Shown: positions 7,869 through 15,853 of the stretch, one piece after another
How positions within the stretch are numbered: position 1 is the stretch's first letter
How the letters are laid out: every line of letters starts with the position of its first letter
DNA from: Streptomyces sp. CB01373
GTDB lineage: Bacteria > Actinomycetota > Actinomycetes > Streptomycetales > Streptomycetaceae
DNA: 64,000 bases
Assembly: GCF_002803075.1 (NCBI RefSeq)
Contig: NZ_NNBK01000006.1
Location: 62,001-126,000, forward strand
Direction: 5' to 3'
The notes under the pieces: model-generated
Seen by the model: the letters and a program-made list of their open reading frames with translations, nothing else
Database searches by the model: none
Told to the model about the DNA's origin: nothing
Program-made: the position numbers and the translations under genes

Positions 7869-8702
7869 GTGCGGTCCAGGGACGACGGCCTCGGCGTCCC
7901 GGACGAGGAACCCGGCCGGGACGGCCCGGCGGACCGGGGCGAAGGCCACCCGGAACGTTCCGGCGGGACGCCACGCGAAGAGGGCCGTACGGGCGGCCCG
8001 CTGGACGTCGCCGACGTGATCGCCGAGGGCGTGCGGGGCGTACCGGCCGCCGAGATCCCGCGCCGGCTGTGCGCGGTCGCGGTGGAACTGCTGCCGGTGA
8101 CCGGCGCCAGCGTCTCGCTGCGCGGCAACGGCATGCCCATGCGGATGGGCGCCAGCGACCCGGCGGCCGCCCGCCTGGCCGAGATCCAGGCCACCCTGGG
8201 CGACGGGCCCTCGCTGTACGCGGCGGAGGCCGGTGCGCCCGTGCTGGCCTCCGACCTGACCGCGGGCCGCGACGCCCGGCGCTGGCCGGTGTTCGCCCAG
8301 CAGGCGGCCGAGGCCGGCGTCCGGGCCGTGTACTCCGTTCCGCTGGGCGACGACGCCGTCTGCGTGGGCACGCTCGACCTGTACGGCGACGCCCCGCACG
8401 AGCTCAGCGGGCGGGAACTGCACACCGCGCGGCTGGTGGCCGGTGTGATGACGCTGGCCCTGATGTCCCTGCCCCTGGACGACGAGGACGATGAGGACGC
8501 CGTGGAGGCGTCCTGGCTGAGCGTGGTCGCCGCCGAACAGGACGAGGTCTACCAGGCCATCGGCATGATCATGGCCCAGCTCGGCGTCGGCGCCGACGAG
8601 GCGCTCGCGCTGCTGCGCGCCCACGCCTTCGCGGAGGGCCGCACGGCACTCGACGTGGCCCACGAGGTGATCACGCACCGGATGAGATTCGACGAGGACT
8701 AG
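7869..8702 (+). CDS. GAF and ANTAR domain protein (RNA-binding antiterminator type)
   Basis: About 277 residues. A charged N-terminus is followed by a GAF domain (about residues 40-190) and a C-terminal ANTAR domain (about 215-275: QAIGMIMAQLGVGADEALALLRAHA). ANTAR domains bind paired hairpins in nascent RNA and prevent termination; the GAF domain probably senses a small molecule or redox state. GTG at 7869 is preferred because GGAGG ends 8 bases upstream; GTG at 7863 would leave only 2 bases. The stop codon TAG (8700-8702) is also the first three bases of a repeat element. The gene stands alone and converges on the next gene. Confidence 0.85.
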   Translation: MRSRDDGLGVPDEEPGRDGPADRGEGHPERSGGTPREEGRTGGPLDVADVIAEGVRGVPAAEIPRRLCAVAVELLPVTGASVSLRGNGMPMRMGASDPAAARLAEIQATLGDGPSLYAAEAGAPVLASDLTAGRDARRWPVFAQQAAEAGVRAVYSVPLGDDAVCVGTLDLYGDAPHELSGRELHTARLVAGVMTLALMSLPLDDEDDEDAVEASWLSVVAAEQDEVYQAIGMIMAQLGVGADEALALLRAHAFAEGRTALDVAHEVITHRMRFDED

Positions 8703-8893
8703 GGTCTTTCGTTCGGCTCAGCCCGGATCAGGGAGCGGGGTCTGGTGCCGTGGATCGCAAGGCGGAGGAGGGCGGCAGGGCGGAGCCCTGCCAACCGACG
8801 ACAACGCGGCTGGGGGTGCCCCCTGCTCGAAGAGCTTGGGGGAGCGGTGCCAGGGCCCGCGAGCCCGGCCTGAGCCACACGAGAGGCCCTAGG
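8700..8893. repeat. 194-bp inverted-repeat element of the TAGGGYCTYTCGT family
   Basis: The left end reads TAGGGTCTTTCGTTCGGCTC and the right end, read inward on the other strand, TAGGGCCTCTCGTGTGGCTC, giving about 23-base terminal inverted repeats. The inside holds a GC-rich hairpin (GGGTGCCCCCTGCTCG... CTTGGGGGA) and no gene. A third related end (TAGGGTCTTCTGTCTGGCTC) follows directly at 8891-8922. The element fills the gap between convergent genes, and its first three bases are the stop codon of the GAF-ANTAR gene. Related half-copies are at 13949 and 37264. Confidence 0.7.
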
Positions 8894-8907
8894 GTCTTCT
8901 GTCTGGC

Positions 8908-9672
8908 TCAGGCCTGGGCACGGGCCTTGCGTTGCACCGTCGTCAGGCGGTCCACGGCGTGCTGGACCGCCTGTTCGGTGGCGTTCGGCACGGGCCTGCC
9001 CAGGGTGCCGTTGGTGAGGACGATCGCGTCGTCGCCGACGCGTACCGTGGCGAGGTCCACGGTGAGCGTGTCCGCGGACGACTCGTCGGTGAGGGTGAGG
9101 CGCAGGCCCTGGCGGGCGTCGCCGGTGTCCGGCAGGGCGAGGTTCGCGACCCGTACGTCCAGGACGCCGGAGTTGGTGGTCCTGGCGGAGAAGTCCGCGC
9201 AGGTCTGCGGCATCGTCCTGAGCCACGCGAGGACGCGGTCCACGTCCGGGGCGTGCAGCGCGAGCACCTGGTGGCGCAGCTGGGCCTCGTTCTCGCCGTC
9301 GTCGTAGGCGGCCACCGCGTGCGCGCCCGAGGGGGCGCCGAAGGGTTCCTCGGTGTAGAGGGCGTCGAGGAGCCGCCCGCACTCGGAGCTGTCGGCCTGC
9401 GCCTTGAGCATGCCGTCCCGCCAGGTCGCCGCGCCCTGGGTCGGCGCCCACCCCGCTCCGAGGTCGGCCTGGGTCAGCAGCGCGGCCCGCGCCTGGTCCT
9501 CCGTGAGCGCCGCGGCCGGTGCCGCGGCGGCGGGGCCGGGCCGGCGGGTGGCCGGCGGCGCGGGGGCGTGGACGGTCCGGCCGGACTGCCCGGCGGTGCA
9601 GGCGGCCCCGGTCAGCAGGGCGGCCGCGCAGAGCGCGGAAGCGGCCAGGACATGGGCCGGGGTACGGGACAT
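8908..9672 (-). CDS. Secreted lipoprotein, function unknown
   Basis: A 254-residue lipoprotein. The signal peptide ends in LLTGAACTAG, so Cys26 is the likely lipid anchor. A Pro/Ala-rich spacer is followed by a globular domain starting at EDQARAALLTQADLGAGW, a pattern seen in many actinobacterial sensor-type lipoproteins (PknH-like extracellular fold is possible but unproven). ATG at 9672 has GGAGG five bases upstream. The open frame continues far upstream of this ATG antisense to the nucleoside hydrolase gene, but the lipoprotein signal fixes the start here. It converges with the GAF-ANTAR gene across a repeat element. Confidence 0.8.
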   Translation of the reverse strand: MSRTPAHVLAASALCAAALLTGAACTAGQSGRTVHAPAPPATRRPGPAAAAPAAALTEDQARAALLTQADLGAGWAPTQGAATWRDGMLKAQADSSECGRLLDALYTEEPFGAPSGAHAVAAYDDGENEAQLRHQVLALHAPDVDRVLAWLRTMPQTCADFSARTTNSGVLDVRVANLALPDTGDARQGLRLTLTDESSADTLTVDLATVRVGDDAIVLTNGTLGRPVPNATEQAVQHAVDRLTTVQRKARAQA

Positions 9673-9848
9673 GGAGGCCTCCAGACGGACGGGACCCGCA
9701 CTGCGGACCTGGCGTCCGGGCGGCGGCGTTCCTCCCACGGCACCACCGGGCGGCCCCGGCCACCAGCGCGCCGGTCCGTCCGGGTGAGCGGCGCCACCGG
9801 GGGCGGGCGCGCGGTGGCGGGCCGGAGAAGTGACGATGGTGAAAGCCC

Positions 9849-9898
9849 CGTACGACGGACCATGGCGAGCGAACGTGCGACGGATCCCGTACGACGGA
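9849..9898 (+). promoter_or_regulatory. Three direct repeats CGTRCGACGGA ahead of the nucleoside hydrolase gene
   Basis: CGTACGACGGA occurs at 9849-9859 and 9888-9898, with CGTGCGACGGA at 9874-9884 between them. The last copy ends 11 bases before the GTG start at 9910. Direct repeats at this position suggest a regulator-binding site. The core CGTACG is common in Streptomyces DNA, so coincidence cannot be excluded. Confidence 0.4.
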
Positions 9899-9909
9899 GG
9901 GAGCGCGCT

Positions 9910-10881
9910 GTGACCCCGCGGCCCACGCCCGTGATCATCGACTGCGACACCGGCGTCGACGACGCGCTCGCCCTGCTGTTCGCCGTCCGCCATCCGGGCC
10001 TCGACCTGCGCGCGGTCTCCTGCGTGGCCGGGAACACGGACGTGGACCAGGTGGTGCGGAACACGCTGACCGTCCTGGAGGCGGCGGGCGCTCCCGCCGT
10101 GCCGGTCGCGCGGGGTGCCGAGCGGCCGCTGCTCGAACCGCTGCGCACCGCCCACCATGTGCACGGCGAGGACGGCATGGGCGACCTCGGGCTGCCCGCG
10201 CCGGCCCGTCGGCCCGTCGACGTGGACGCGGTGACGTTGCTCCGCCGCGAGATTCTGGCCTGCGACCGCCCGGTCACCCTGATACCGACGGCACCGCTGA
10301 CGAACATCGCCCTGCTGCTGCGCACCCACCCGGAGGTCACCCGCAACATCGAGCGGATCGTGTTCATGGGCGGCGCGGTGGGCACCGGAAACGCCACGCC
10401 CGTCGCGGAGTTCAACGTCTGGCACGATCCGGAGGCCGCCGCCGTCCTGCTCACCGCGGGGGTGCCGATCACGATGTACGGGCTCGACGTGTTCCAGCGG
10501 GTGCTCGTGCCGGAGGCGGACGTACGGCGGCTGTGCGGGCGCGAGGAGCCCGGCGCCCGGCTGGCCGGACGGCTGCTGTCCCACCGCGAGCCGGTCACCG
10601 GCGACGACGTCCCGTTCGGCGGGCTCGGCGACGCGGGCACGGTGTGCTCGGTGGCCGACCCGGAGGGACTGACCACCCACCGGCTGCCGGTGGAGGTGAA
10701 CCTCGCGCCGGGCCCGGCCCGCGGGCAGACGGTCGTCGACCGGCGCCCGCGGCCGGGCGAGGCGGAACTGCACGGCGAGGCCCGCGAACAGACCCTGGTG
10801 GACGTGGCGTTGGACATCGACGCCGAGCGGTGTGTCCGGCTGTACCTGGCCACCGTCGAGGGCACCGGGGCCGGTGCCTAG
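9910..10881 (+). CDS. Nucleoside hydrolase (inosine-uridine preferring type)
   Basis: A 323-residue member of the family that hydrolyses the N-glycosidic bond of ribonucleosides to free base and ribose. The N-terminal calcium-binding signature is intact (IIDCDTGVDDA, Asp11, Asp13, Asp17, Asp18). Further family landmarks are HGEDGMGDLGLP (the active-site loop), the LIPTAPLTNIALLL strand, and VFMGGAVGTGNATPVAEFNVWHDPEAA, which carries the Asn-x-x-x-Asp pair of the metal site. Length is normal. The role is purine or pyrimidine salvage in the cytoplasm. It stands alone, with three direct repeats just ahead of its GTG start and a strong bidirectional hairpin after the stop. Confidence 0.92.
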   Translation: MTPRPTPVIIDCDTGVDDALALLFAVRHPGLDLRAVSCVAGNTDVDQVVRNTLTVLEAAGAPAVPVARGAERPLLEPLRTAHHVHGEDGMGDLGLPAPARRPVDVDAVTLLRREILACDRPVTLIPTAPLTNIALLLRTHPEVTRNIERIVFMGGAVGTGNATPVAEFNVWHDPEAAAVLLTAGVPITMYGLDVFQRVLVPEADVRRLCGREEPGARLAGRLLSHREPVTGDDVPFGGLGDAGTVCSVADPEGLTTHRLPVEVNLAPGPARGQTVVDRRPRPGEAELHGEAREQTLVDVALDIDAERCVRLYLATVEGTGAGA

Positions 10882-10893
10882 GCCGACTGCACT

Positions 10894-10932
10894 GACGCCG
10901 GCCACCGTCGGCAAGCCGTGGTGGCCGGCGTC
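10894..10932. terminator. Bidirectional hairpin terminator
   Basis: GACGCCGGCCAC pairs perfectly with GTGGCCGGCGTC around a 15-base loop, between convergent nucleoside hydrolase and LAETG-protein genes. No T-run follows, as is usual in this genus. Confidence 0.75.
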
Positions 10933-10953
10933 ATGCGAGCCGTGGTGCGGGGG

Positions 10954-11925
10954 TCAGGAGGACTGCTTCGCCGCCCGGCGCCGGGTGACGACGACGAGCG
11001 CCGCGCCGCCCGCCAGCAGCACCGCGGCGCTGCCCGCGATGAGGCCGGTGTTGCTGCCGCCGCCGGTCTCGGCGAGGTCGCCGCTGCCGCCGTTCGGGGC
11101 GGGGGCCGGCGCGGTGGTGGACTCGGAGGCCGACGGGGCCGGGGTCTCGTCCGACGGCGTCGCCGGGGCCGACGACGGGCTCTCCGTCTCGGCGGGGCTC
11201 TGGGTGGCCGGAGTCGTCGGCTCCTCGGCCGGGGACGACGGCTCGGAGGACTCGGACTCGGACGGGGCCGGCGTGGACGGCGTGGACGAGGGCTGCTCCT
11301 CGGCGGCCGTGCAGTCCTTGGTGCCGCCGTTCCAGGCCGCGATCAGCTTGTCCTTGATGACCGGGCGGTCCGGGCCCTTGGGCAGGTCGCCGTGCTCGAA
11401 GCCGTCGTTCGCGTCCTTCTTGCCGTCGAACTTGACCGCGCCGCGGTACAGGTCGACCTGGGCGAAGCAGCCCGCGTCCGGGACGGCGATGTCGAGGGAG
11501 TCGGTCTGGCCCCGCTTGACCGTCACCGTGTCGAAGTCGACGAACACCTGCTCGCCGGAGCTGGCGAAGGTCGCGCCGTGGGCGAGGTAGGAGGCCAGGG
11601 AGGCGGTGCAGGTCGTGGCGTCGTGCGCGGTGCGGACCTTGACGTGGACCTTGCCGTCCTCGGTGGGCCGCAGGTTCTGGTCGTCGACCTTGACGGCGTC
11701 GAAGAAGTTCTTGCCGTCCAGCGAGAACTGGCAGCGGTCGCTCTCGGTGACCGTGCCGGCGCCGGTGCCGGGCTGGTAGCGGCCGCCGTCCTTCCAGCCC
11801 TCGCCGCCGGGCGCGCTGTGGGCCCAGGCACCGGAGGCGGCGGCGACGGAGGCCGCGCACAGGGCGAGCGTGGCTACGCCCGTTCCCAGCAGGCGGGCGG
11901 CGGAGACACGACTGGCTATGGACAT
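10954..11925 (-). CDS. LAETG cell-wall-anchored surface protein
   Basis: A 323-residue secreted protein. Residues 1-35 form a Sec signal peptide (cleavage near GAWAHS). A globular domain of about 180 residues with four cysteines (two likely disulfides) is followed by a long Ser/Pro/Thr/Glu stalk. The C-terminal sorting signal is LAETG, then a hydrophobic helix and RRRAAKQSS. LAxTG is the pentapeptide used by class E sortases of Streptomyces, so the protein should end up covalently on the wall. The globular family is not recognised. ATG at 11925 is chosen because it begins the signal peptide. No sortase gene is adjacent. Confidence 0.85.
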   Translation of the reverse strand: MSIASRVSAARLLGTGVATLALCAASVAAASGAWAHSAPGGEGWKDGGRYQPGTGAGTVTESDRCQFSLDGKNFFDAVKVDDQNLRPTEDGKVHVKVRTAHDATTCTASLASYLAHGATFASSGEQVFVDFDTVTVKRGQTDSLDIAVPDAGCFAQVDLYRGAVKFDGKKDANDGFEHGDLPKGPDRPVIKDKLIAAWNGGTKDCTAAEEQPSSTPSTPAPSESESSEPSSPAEEPTTPATQSPAETESPSSAPATPSDETPAPSASESTTAPAPAPNGGSGDLAETGGGSNTGLIAGSAAVLLAGGAALVVVTRRRAAKQSS

Positions 11926-12265
11926 ACGGATCCCATCTTGCTCGTGCGCGAGGTGGCTGGTCGCGGGGCAATGGCACGGACCGGGACGGGCCGACGGAAG
12001 GCCGAAGAGGACAGCGGGCCCATCGGTCACATGCGCCACAGTGTCAGGTCATGCTCGTGCGTGCGACTGAGCCTGTCAATCTGCCGGGCCACAAAGGGAC
12101 TTCACGCCTTCATCACACTTGTGTCACATAGGGGGCGACTCGTTCCGCCGTGCGGCCGGTGTTCACTTTTCGGGCCATGTGGACAGACTTACAGAGTTGT
12201 GGACAGAGTTCTCGTCTCGCCCGCAGGCATCCGTACGTCCGCGTACGCACCGAAGAGGAGACCGC
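11926..12265. other. Divergent promoter region, no gene seen
   Basis: This 340-base gap separates the divergent LAETG-protein and alpha-glucosidase genes and must hold both promoters. It contains the imperfect palindrome TCACACTTGTGTCA near 12114 and an AT-richer stretch around 12180-12210. No convincing reading frame is present. Confidence 0.5.
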
Positions 12266-13951
12266 GTGACCGATCACACCACCACGCACGACTCCCCGCA
12301 GGACACCGCGTCCGACCTGTCGTCCAGGAACCCGGACTGGTGGCGGCAGGCCGTCGTCCACCAGGTCTACCCCCGCAGCTTCGCCGACTCCGACGGGGAC
12401 GGGCTCGGCGACCTCCGCGGCATCACCGGGCGGCTGCCGCACCTCGCCGCCCTCGGTGTGGACGCCGTGTGGCTCAGCCCCTTCTACCCCTCCGAGCTGG
12501 CCGACGGCGGCTACGACATCGCCGACCACCGCGACGTCGACCCGCGCCTGGGCACCCTGGACGACTTCGCCGCCCTGACCGCCGAGGCGCACCGCCTGGG
12601 CCTGAAGGTGATCGTGGACCTCGTCCCCAACCACACCTCCCGCCTGCACCCCTGGTTCCAGGAGGCGCTGCGGTCCGGCCCGGGATCCCCGGCCCGCGAC
12701 CGCTACGTGTTCCGCGACGGCCGCGGCGCGCACGGCGAACTCCCGCCCACCGACTGGCCGTCCGTCTTCGGCGGCAGCGCCTGGCGGCGGGTGCCGGACG
12801 GGCAGTGGTACCTGCACCTGTTCGCGCCCGAGCAGCCGGACCTGAACTGGGGCAGCGAGGAGGTGCGCGCCGACTTCCGCACCACGCTGCGGTTCTGGGC
12901 CGACCGCGGGGTGGACGGCTTCCGCGTCGACGTGGCGCACGCGCTCGCCAAGGACCTCGACGAGCCGCTGCGGGACGTCGGGGACATCGGCGCCACCGGC
13001 GAGGGCGCGCTGCTGCTCGTGCCGCCCGGCAGCCATCCGTACTACGACCGGGACGAGGTGCACGAGATCTACCGTGACTGGCGGCGGATCCTCGACTCCT
13101 ACTCCCCGCCGCGCACGGCGGTCGCCGAGGCCTGGGTGCCGGGTGCCCGGCGCGCGCTGTACGCCCGGCCCGACGAACTGGGCCAGGCCTTCAACTTCGA
13201 GTATCTGCAAGCCGGATGGGACGCCGAGCAGCTGCGGCAGGTCATCACCGAGTCCCTGGCCACCGCGCGGGCCGCGGGTGCTTCGGCCACCTGGGTGCTG
13301 TCCAACCACGACGTCGTACGGCACACCTCGCGCCTGATGCTCCCGCCCGGCACCGACGAGAACGCCTGGCTGCTGTCCGGCGGCCGCGTCCCGGCCGTCG
13401 ACGAGGCCGCGGGGCTGCGGCGCGCCCGCGCGGCGACGCTGCTGATGCTGGCGCTGCCCGGCTCCGCCTACCTCTACCAGGGCGAGGAGCTGGGGCTGCC
13501 GGAGGTCGCCGACCTGCCCGCCGAGGTCCTCCAGGACCCGGTGTGGGAGCAGACCGGCCACACCCGCAAGGGCCGCGACGGCTGCCGGGTGCCGCTGCCG
13601 TGGACCAGCACCGGACAGTCGCACGGCTTCGGACCCGCCGCCGCCTGGCTGCCGCAGCCGCCGGGGTTCGCCGCGTACGCCGTCGAGGCGCAGGACGGAG
13701 TGGAGGGCTCGACCCTGGAGCTGTACCGCTCGGCGCTCAGGCTGCGCCGCAAGCTGCTGGAGGGCGAGTCGCTGACCTGGGTGGAGGACGGCCCGGCCGG
13801 GGTGCTGGCGTTCGCCCGCTCCGGCGGCCGGCGGTGCGTCACCAACCTGTCGGACCGCGCCGTGCCGCTGCCGCCGGGGGAGGTGCTGCTGAGCAGCTCG
13901 CCCCTCACGGGGCGCCGGCTGGACCCGGACACCACCGTGTGGCTCGCGTAG
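12266..13951 (+). CDS. GH13 alpha-glucosidase (oligo-1,6-/alpha-1,4-glucosidase type)
   Basis: A 561-residue intracellular enzyme without a signal peptide. Family GH13 regions are in order: DAVWLSPFYPS, DLVPNHTS, GFRVDVAH with nucleophile Asp222, AVAEAWV with the acid/base Glu near residue 289, and SNHDVVRH with the transition-state Asp. YPRSFADSDGDGLGDL near the N-terminus is typical of the alpha-glucosidase/oligo-glucosidase subfamily. It releases glucose from maltose or isomalto-oligosaccharides. GTG at 12266 is preceded by GAGGAG six bases upstream. No sugar ABC transporter or LacI gene is adjacent, unlike many agl loci. Its TAG stop is shared with a repeat of the TAGGGYCTYTCGT family. 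Confidence 0.9.
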   Translation: MTDHTTTHDSPQDTASDLSSRNPDWWRQAVVHQVYPRSFADSDGDGLGDLRGITGRLPHLAALGVDAVWLSPFYPSELADGGYDIADHRDVDPRLGTLDDFAALTAEAHRLGLKVIVDLVPNHTSRLHPWFQEALRSGPGSPARDRYVFRDGRGAHGELPPTDWPSVFGGSAWRRVPDGQWYLHLFAPEQPDLNWGSEEVRADFRTTLRFWADRGVDGFRVDVAHALAKDLDEPLRDVGDIGATGEGALLLVPPGSHPYYDRDEVHEIYRDWRRILDSYSPPRTAVAEAWVPGARRALYARPDELGQAFNFEYLQAGWDAEQLRQVITESLATARAAGASATWVLSNHDVVRHTSRLMLPPGTDENAWLLSGGRVPAVDEAAGLRRARAATLLMLALPGSAYLYQGEELGLPEVADLPAEVLQDPVWEQTGHTRKGRDGCRVPLPWTSTGQSHGFGPAAAWLPQPPGFAAYAVEAQDGVEGSTLELYRSALRLRRKLLEGESLTWVEDGPAGVLAFARSGGRRCVTNLSDRAVPLPPGEVLLSSSPLTGRRLDPDTTVWLA

Positions 13952-13983
13952 GGCCTCTCGTTTGGACCATGCCGGGCTCGCGG
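13949..13983 (+). repeat. Half-copy of the TAGGGYCTYTCGT repeat fused to a stop codon
   Basis: TAGGGCCTCTCGTTTGGACC, then CATGCCGGGCTCGCGG, matches the terminal repeats of the 8700-8893 element. The first TAG is the stop codon of the alpha-glucosidase gene. No opposite end is evident here. Confidence 0.65.
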
Positions 13984-13993
13984 CGTCTGGGGC

Positions 13994-14023
13994 CCCGCGC
14001 GCGGGCTTCCTCCCGCGCGCGGG
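13994..14023. terminator. GC-rich hairpin between convergent genes
   Basis: Two copies of CCCGCGCGCGGG, each self-complementary, are separated by six bases and can pair with each other. They lie between the convergent alpha-glucosidase and DUF4142 genes and probably end both transcripts. Confidence 0.65.
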
Positions 14024-14030
14024 TTCCTGC

Positions 14031-14783
14031 TCAGCCCGCCGCCGGGCTGGGGCTCGGGTCGCCGGGCAGCACGAGCGGGCTCGACGTGGCGTTCGGCGGC
14101 GGGGTGAGCACGACCTCGGGCTGTCCGCCGGAGGGGGGCGGCGGGGTCAGGTCCGAGTTGGGCAGCTTGGGCGGGGTCGTCTGCATGAAGAGCACCTGGT
14201 CGAAGTTGACCAGGCCGGTGTCCTCCATGACCGTGATGTGGTCCAGGACGGTGGCGTTGGCCTGGTTGGCGAGCTCGCGGACCAGGTCGTTCTTGGTGGT
14301 GGAGCGGATCTTCGCGATGGTGTTGAAGATCGAGCCGTGCGTCACGCGCAGGATGTTGGCCATGTCGGAGTCGAACTGCTTGCCGTCGTCCCCGGCGAGC
14401 TGGGTGACGAAGCCCTGCTGCTGGGGGCTGGCCACGTTCGGCAGCGTGATGTTGAGCAGGGGCGCGATCCTGCGGCAGCTGACGTCCAGCGCCGCGTGCC
14501 CGTCGATCAGGTGCTCGCCGGCCCTGACGACCTCCTTGGTGGTCCCCTTCTTCACCGCCATCTCGCCCACGGGGTACTCCCACAGCCCGGCCGCGCGCAC
14601 CTTGACCACGAAGTCCCGGTCCGCCTCCGTCAGCGGACCCCACTGGGTCTGGGAGATGACCCGGGAGCCGTCGCTGGAGACCTTCTCCAGGCCCAGCATG
14701 CCCGGGTAGGCGAGCGCGACCAGGGTCAGACTGAGCGCCCCGCCCACGAAAAGAGTTCCCGTCGCGTTCCGCGAAAAGCGCAC
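14031..14783 (-). CDS. DUF4142 domain exported protein
   Basis: A 250-residue protein starting GTG at 14783, with AGGAGG just upstream. An N-terminal membrane helix (TLFVGGALSLTLVALAYPGML) anchors or exports it. The DUF4142 region follows: LTEADRDFVVKVRAAGLWEYPVGEMAVKK split by normal spacing, then LIDGHAALD and further helices, a four-helix ferritin-like arrangement. The C-terminus is Pro-rich. The function of the family is unknown; members are exported and often stress-induced. The start inside a longer open frame is chosen for the ribosome-binding site and signal anchor. The upstream gap contains an unusually AT-rich patch (14860-14890). Confidence 0.8.
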   Translation of the reverse strand: MRFSRNATGTLFVGGALSLTLVALAYPGMLGLEKVSSDGSRVISQTQWGPLTEADRDFVVKVRAAGLWEYPVGEMAVKKGTTKEVVRAGEHLIDGHAALDVSCRRIAPLLNITLPNVASPQQQGFVTQLAGDDGKQFDSDMANILRVTHGSIFNTIAKIRSTTKNDLVRELANQANATVLDHITVMEDTGLVNFDQVLFMQTTPPKLPNSDLTPPPPSGGQPEVVLTPPPNATSSPLVLPGDPSPSPAAG

Positions 14784-15033
14784 CGTGCCTCCTGCCCGGT
14801 CAAGGTCCCGCCGTGGGCGGTTCGAACACCCACATGTACGGGCCGGGAAGCCCGAAGAACCTTTTGATTCGGTAAAAAATATCGAACACGACGTGAGACT
14901 CCTCACGCGGGTGAGCAGTTCGGCATTCCGTGGTGGCGGTCGCGTCCAAGTCCCCTTTCATACATCAAGGTTGACGAAATGTTGACCCGTTGCGGGGAGA
15001 GCTCTGGGGAAAGCCCGCCCTACATTCGGCCGC

Positions 15034-15717
15034 ATGCCCCCACAGCCCCGCGGTGTGCCCACCGCGCTCCCCGTCCTGCCCTACCGCAAGCCCACCAAGG
15101 GCCGTGACTACTGGGTGCTGGACGACGTCCTGCCCGACGCGGACGCCGTACGGCAGCGCTGCCTGGCCGCGGACGACTGGGTGAAGGGCTACCCGTACAC
15201 CTCCGAGACCTGGCCCGGACTGCGGACCATGCCCGGTCTTGAGCCGTCCGAACTCGCCCGTGTCGAGCGGCTGGTGAAGAAGGCGACCGGGGCGAAGGAG
15301 CTGTGGGTGCAGCAGGCGCCGGGCGGCGGCACCCTCAACCACAACTGCGTCCAGGTGGTGGGCGAGGGCGAGAGTGAACCGAGGCCGCACACCGACTCGC
15401 GGGCGCTGTGCCGGTACGCCGCCGTCCTCTATCTCAACCCCTCGGCGCCCAAGGACTGCGGGACCAGCTTCTACCGGCAGCGTCTGCCCGGCGGCCGGCT
15501 CGGCGGCAACGTCGTGCAGCCCCCGCACCAGAACCTCGTCGAGGCCCTGGGCACGCGGTTCGTCGCGCCGGACGCCTTCGAGGAGGACGTCCGCGTGCCG
15601 CACAAGGCCAACCGGCTGCTCCTCTACCACGCCAACCTCGTGCACAGCGCGACCGGCTACTGCGGCGGGAGCCTGGAGGACAAGCGCATGACGGCGGTCT
15701 TCTTCTGGATGGCCTGA
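15034..15717 (+). CDS. DUF6445 protein with 2OG-Fe(II) oxygenase-like motifs
   Basis: A 227-residue soluble protein resembling DUF6445. It shows the elements of a double-stranded beta-helix oxygenase: PHTDSRALCRYAAVLYLN (an H-x-D pair), and about 115 residues later NRLLLYHANLVHSATGYCG (the distal His), with Lys-Arg shortly after that could bind a carboxylate. These suggest an Fe(II)/2-oxoglutarate enzyme, but no substrate is indicated and activity is inference. A Pro-rich leader precedes YWVLDDVLP. It is monocistronic; the upstream gap of 250 bases is shared with the divergent DUF4142 gene. Confidence 0.75.
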   Translation: MPPQPRGVPTALPVLPYRKPTKGRDYWVLDDVLPDADAVRQRCLAADDWVKGYPYTSETWPGLRTMPGLEPSELARVERLVKKATGAKELWVQQAPGGGTLNHNCVQVVGEGESEPRPHTDSRALCRYAAVLYLNPSAPKDCGTSFYRQRLPGGRLGGNVVQPPHQNLVEALGTRFVAPDAFEEDVRVPHKANRLLLYHANLVHSATGYCGGSLEDKRMTAVFFWMA

Positions 15718-15853
15718 CCCGGTAGCGGCACGCCGGCACGAGGCGGTGGCGGGAAGCGAACCGCCGGGTACGGGTACCCGCCCCTCCGTGGCACCCGTGC
15801 GGCCCCGCGGGCTGCCCGCCGCATCGACCAGGAGGAGCCAGGAGGAGGACGAC

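Noticed and set aside
9673..10914. N-terminal extension of the minus-strand lipoprotein frame across the nucleoside hydrolase gene
   Set aside because: The lipoprotein signal peptide and GGAGG at 9672 fix the start; the extension is antisense to a well-conserved enzyme.
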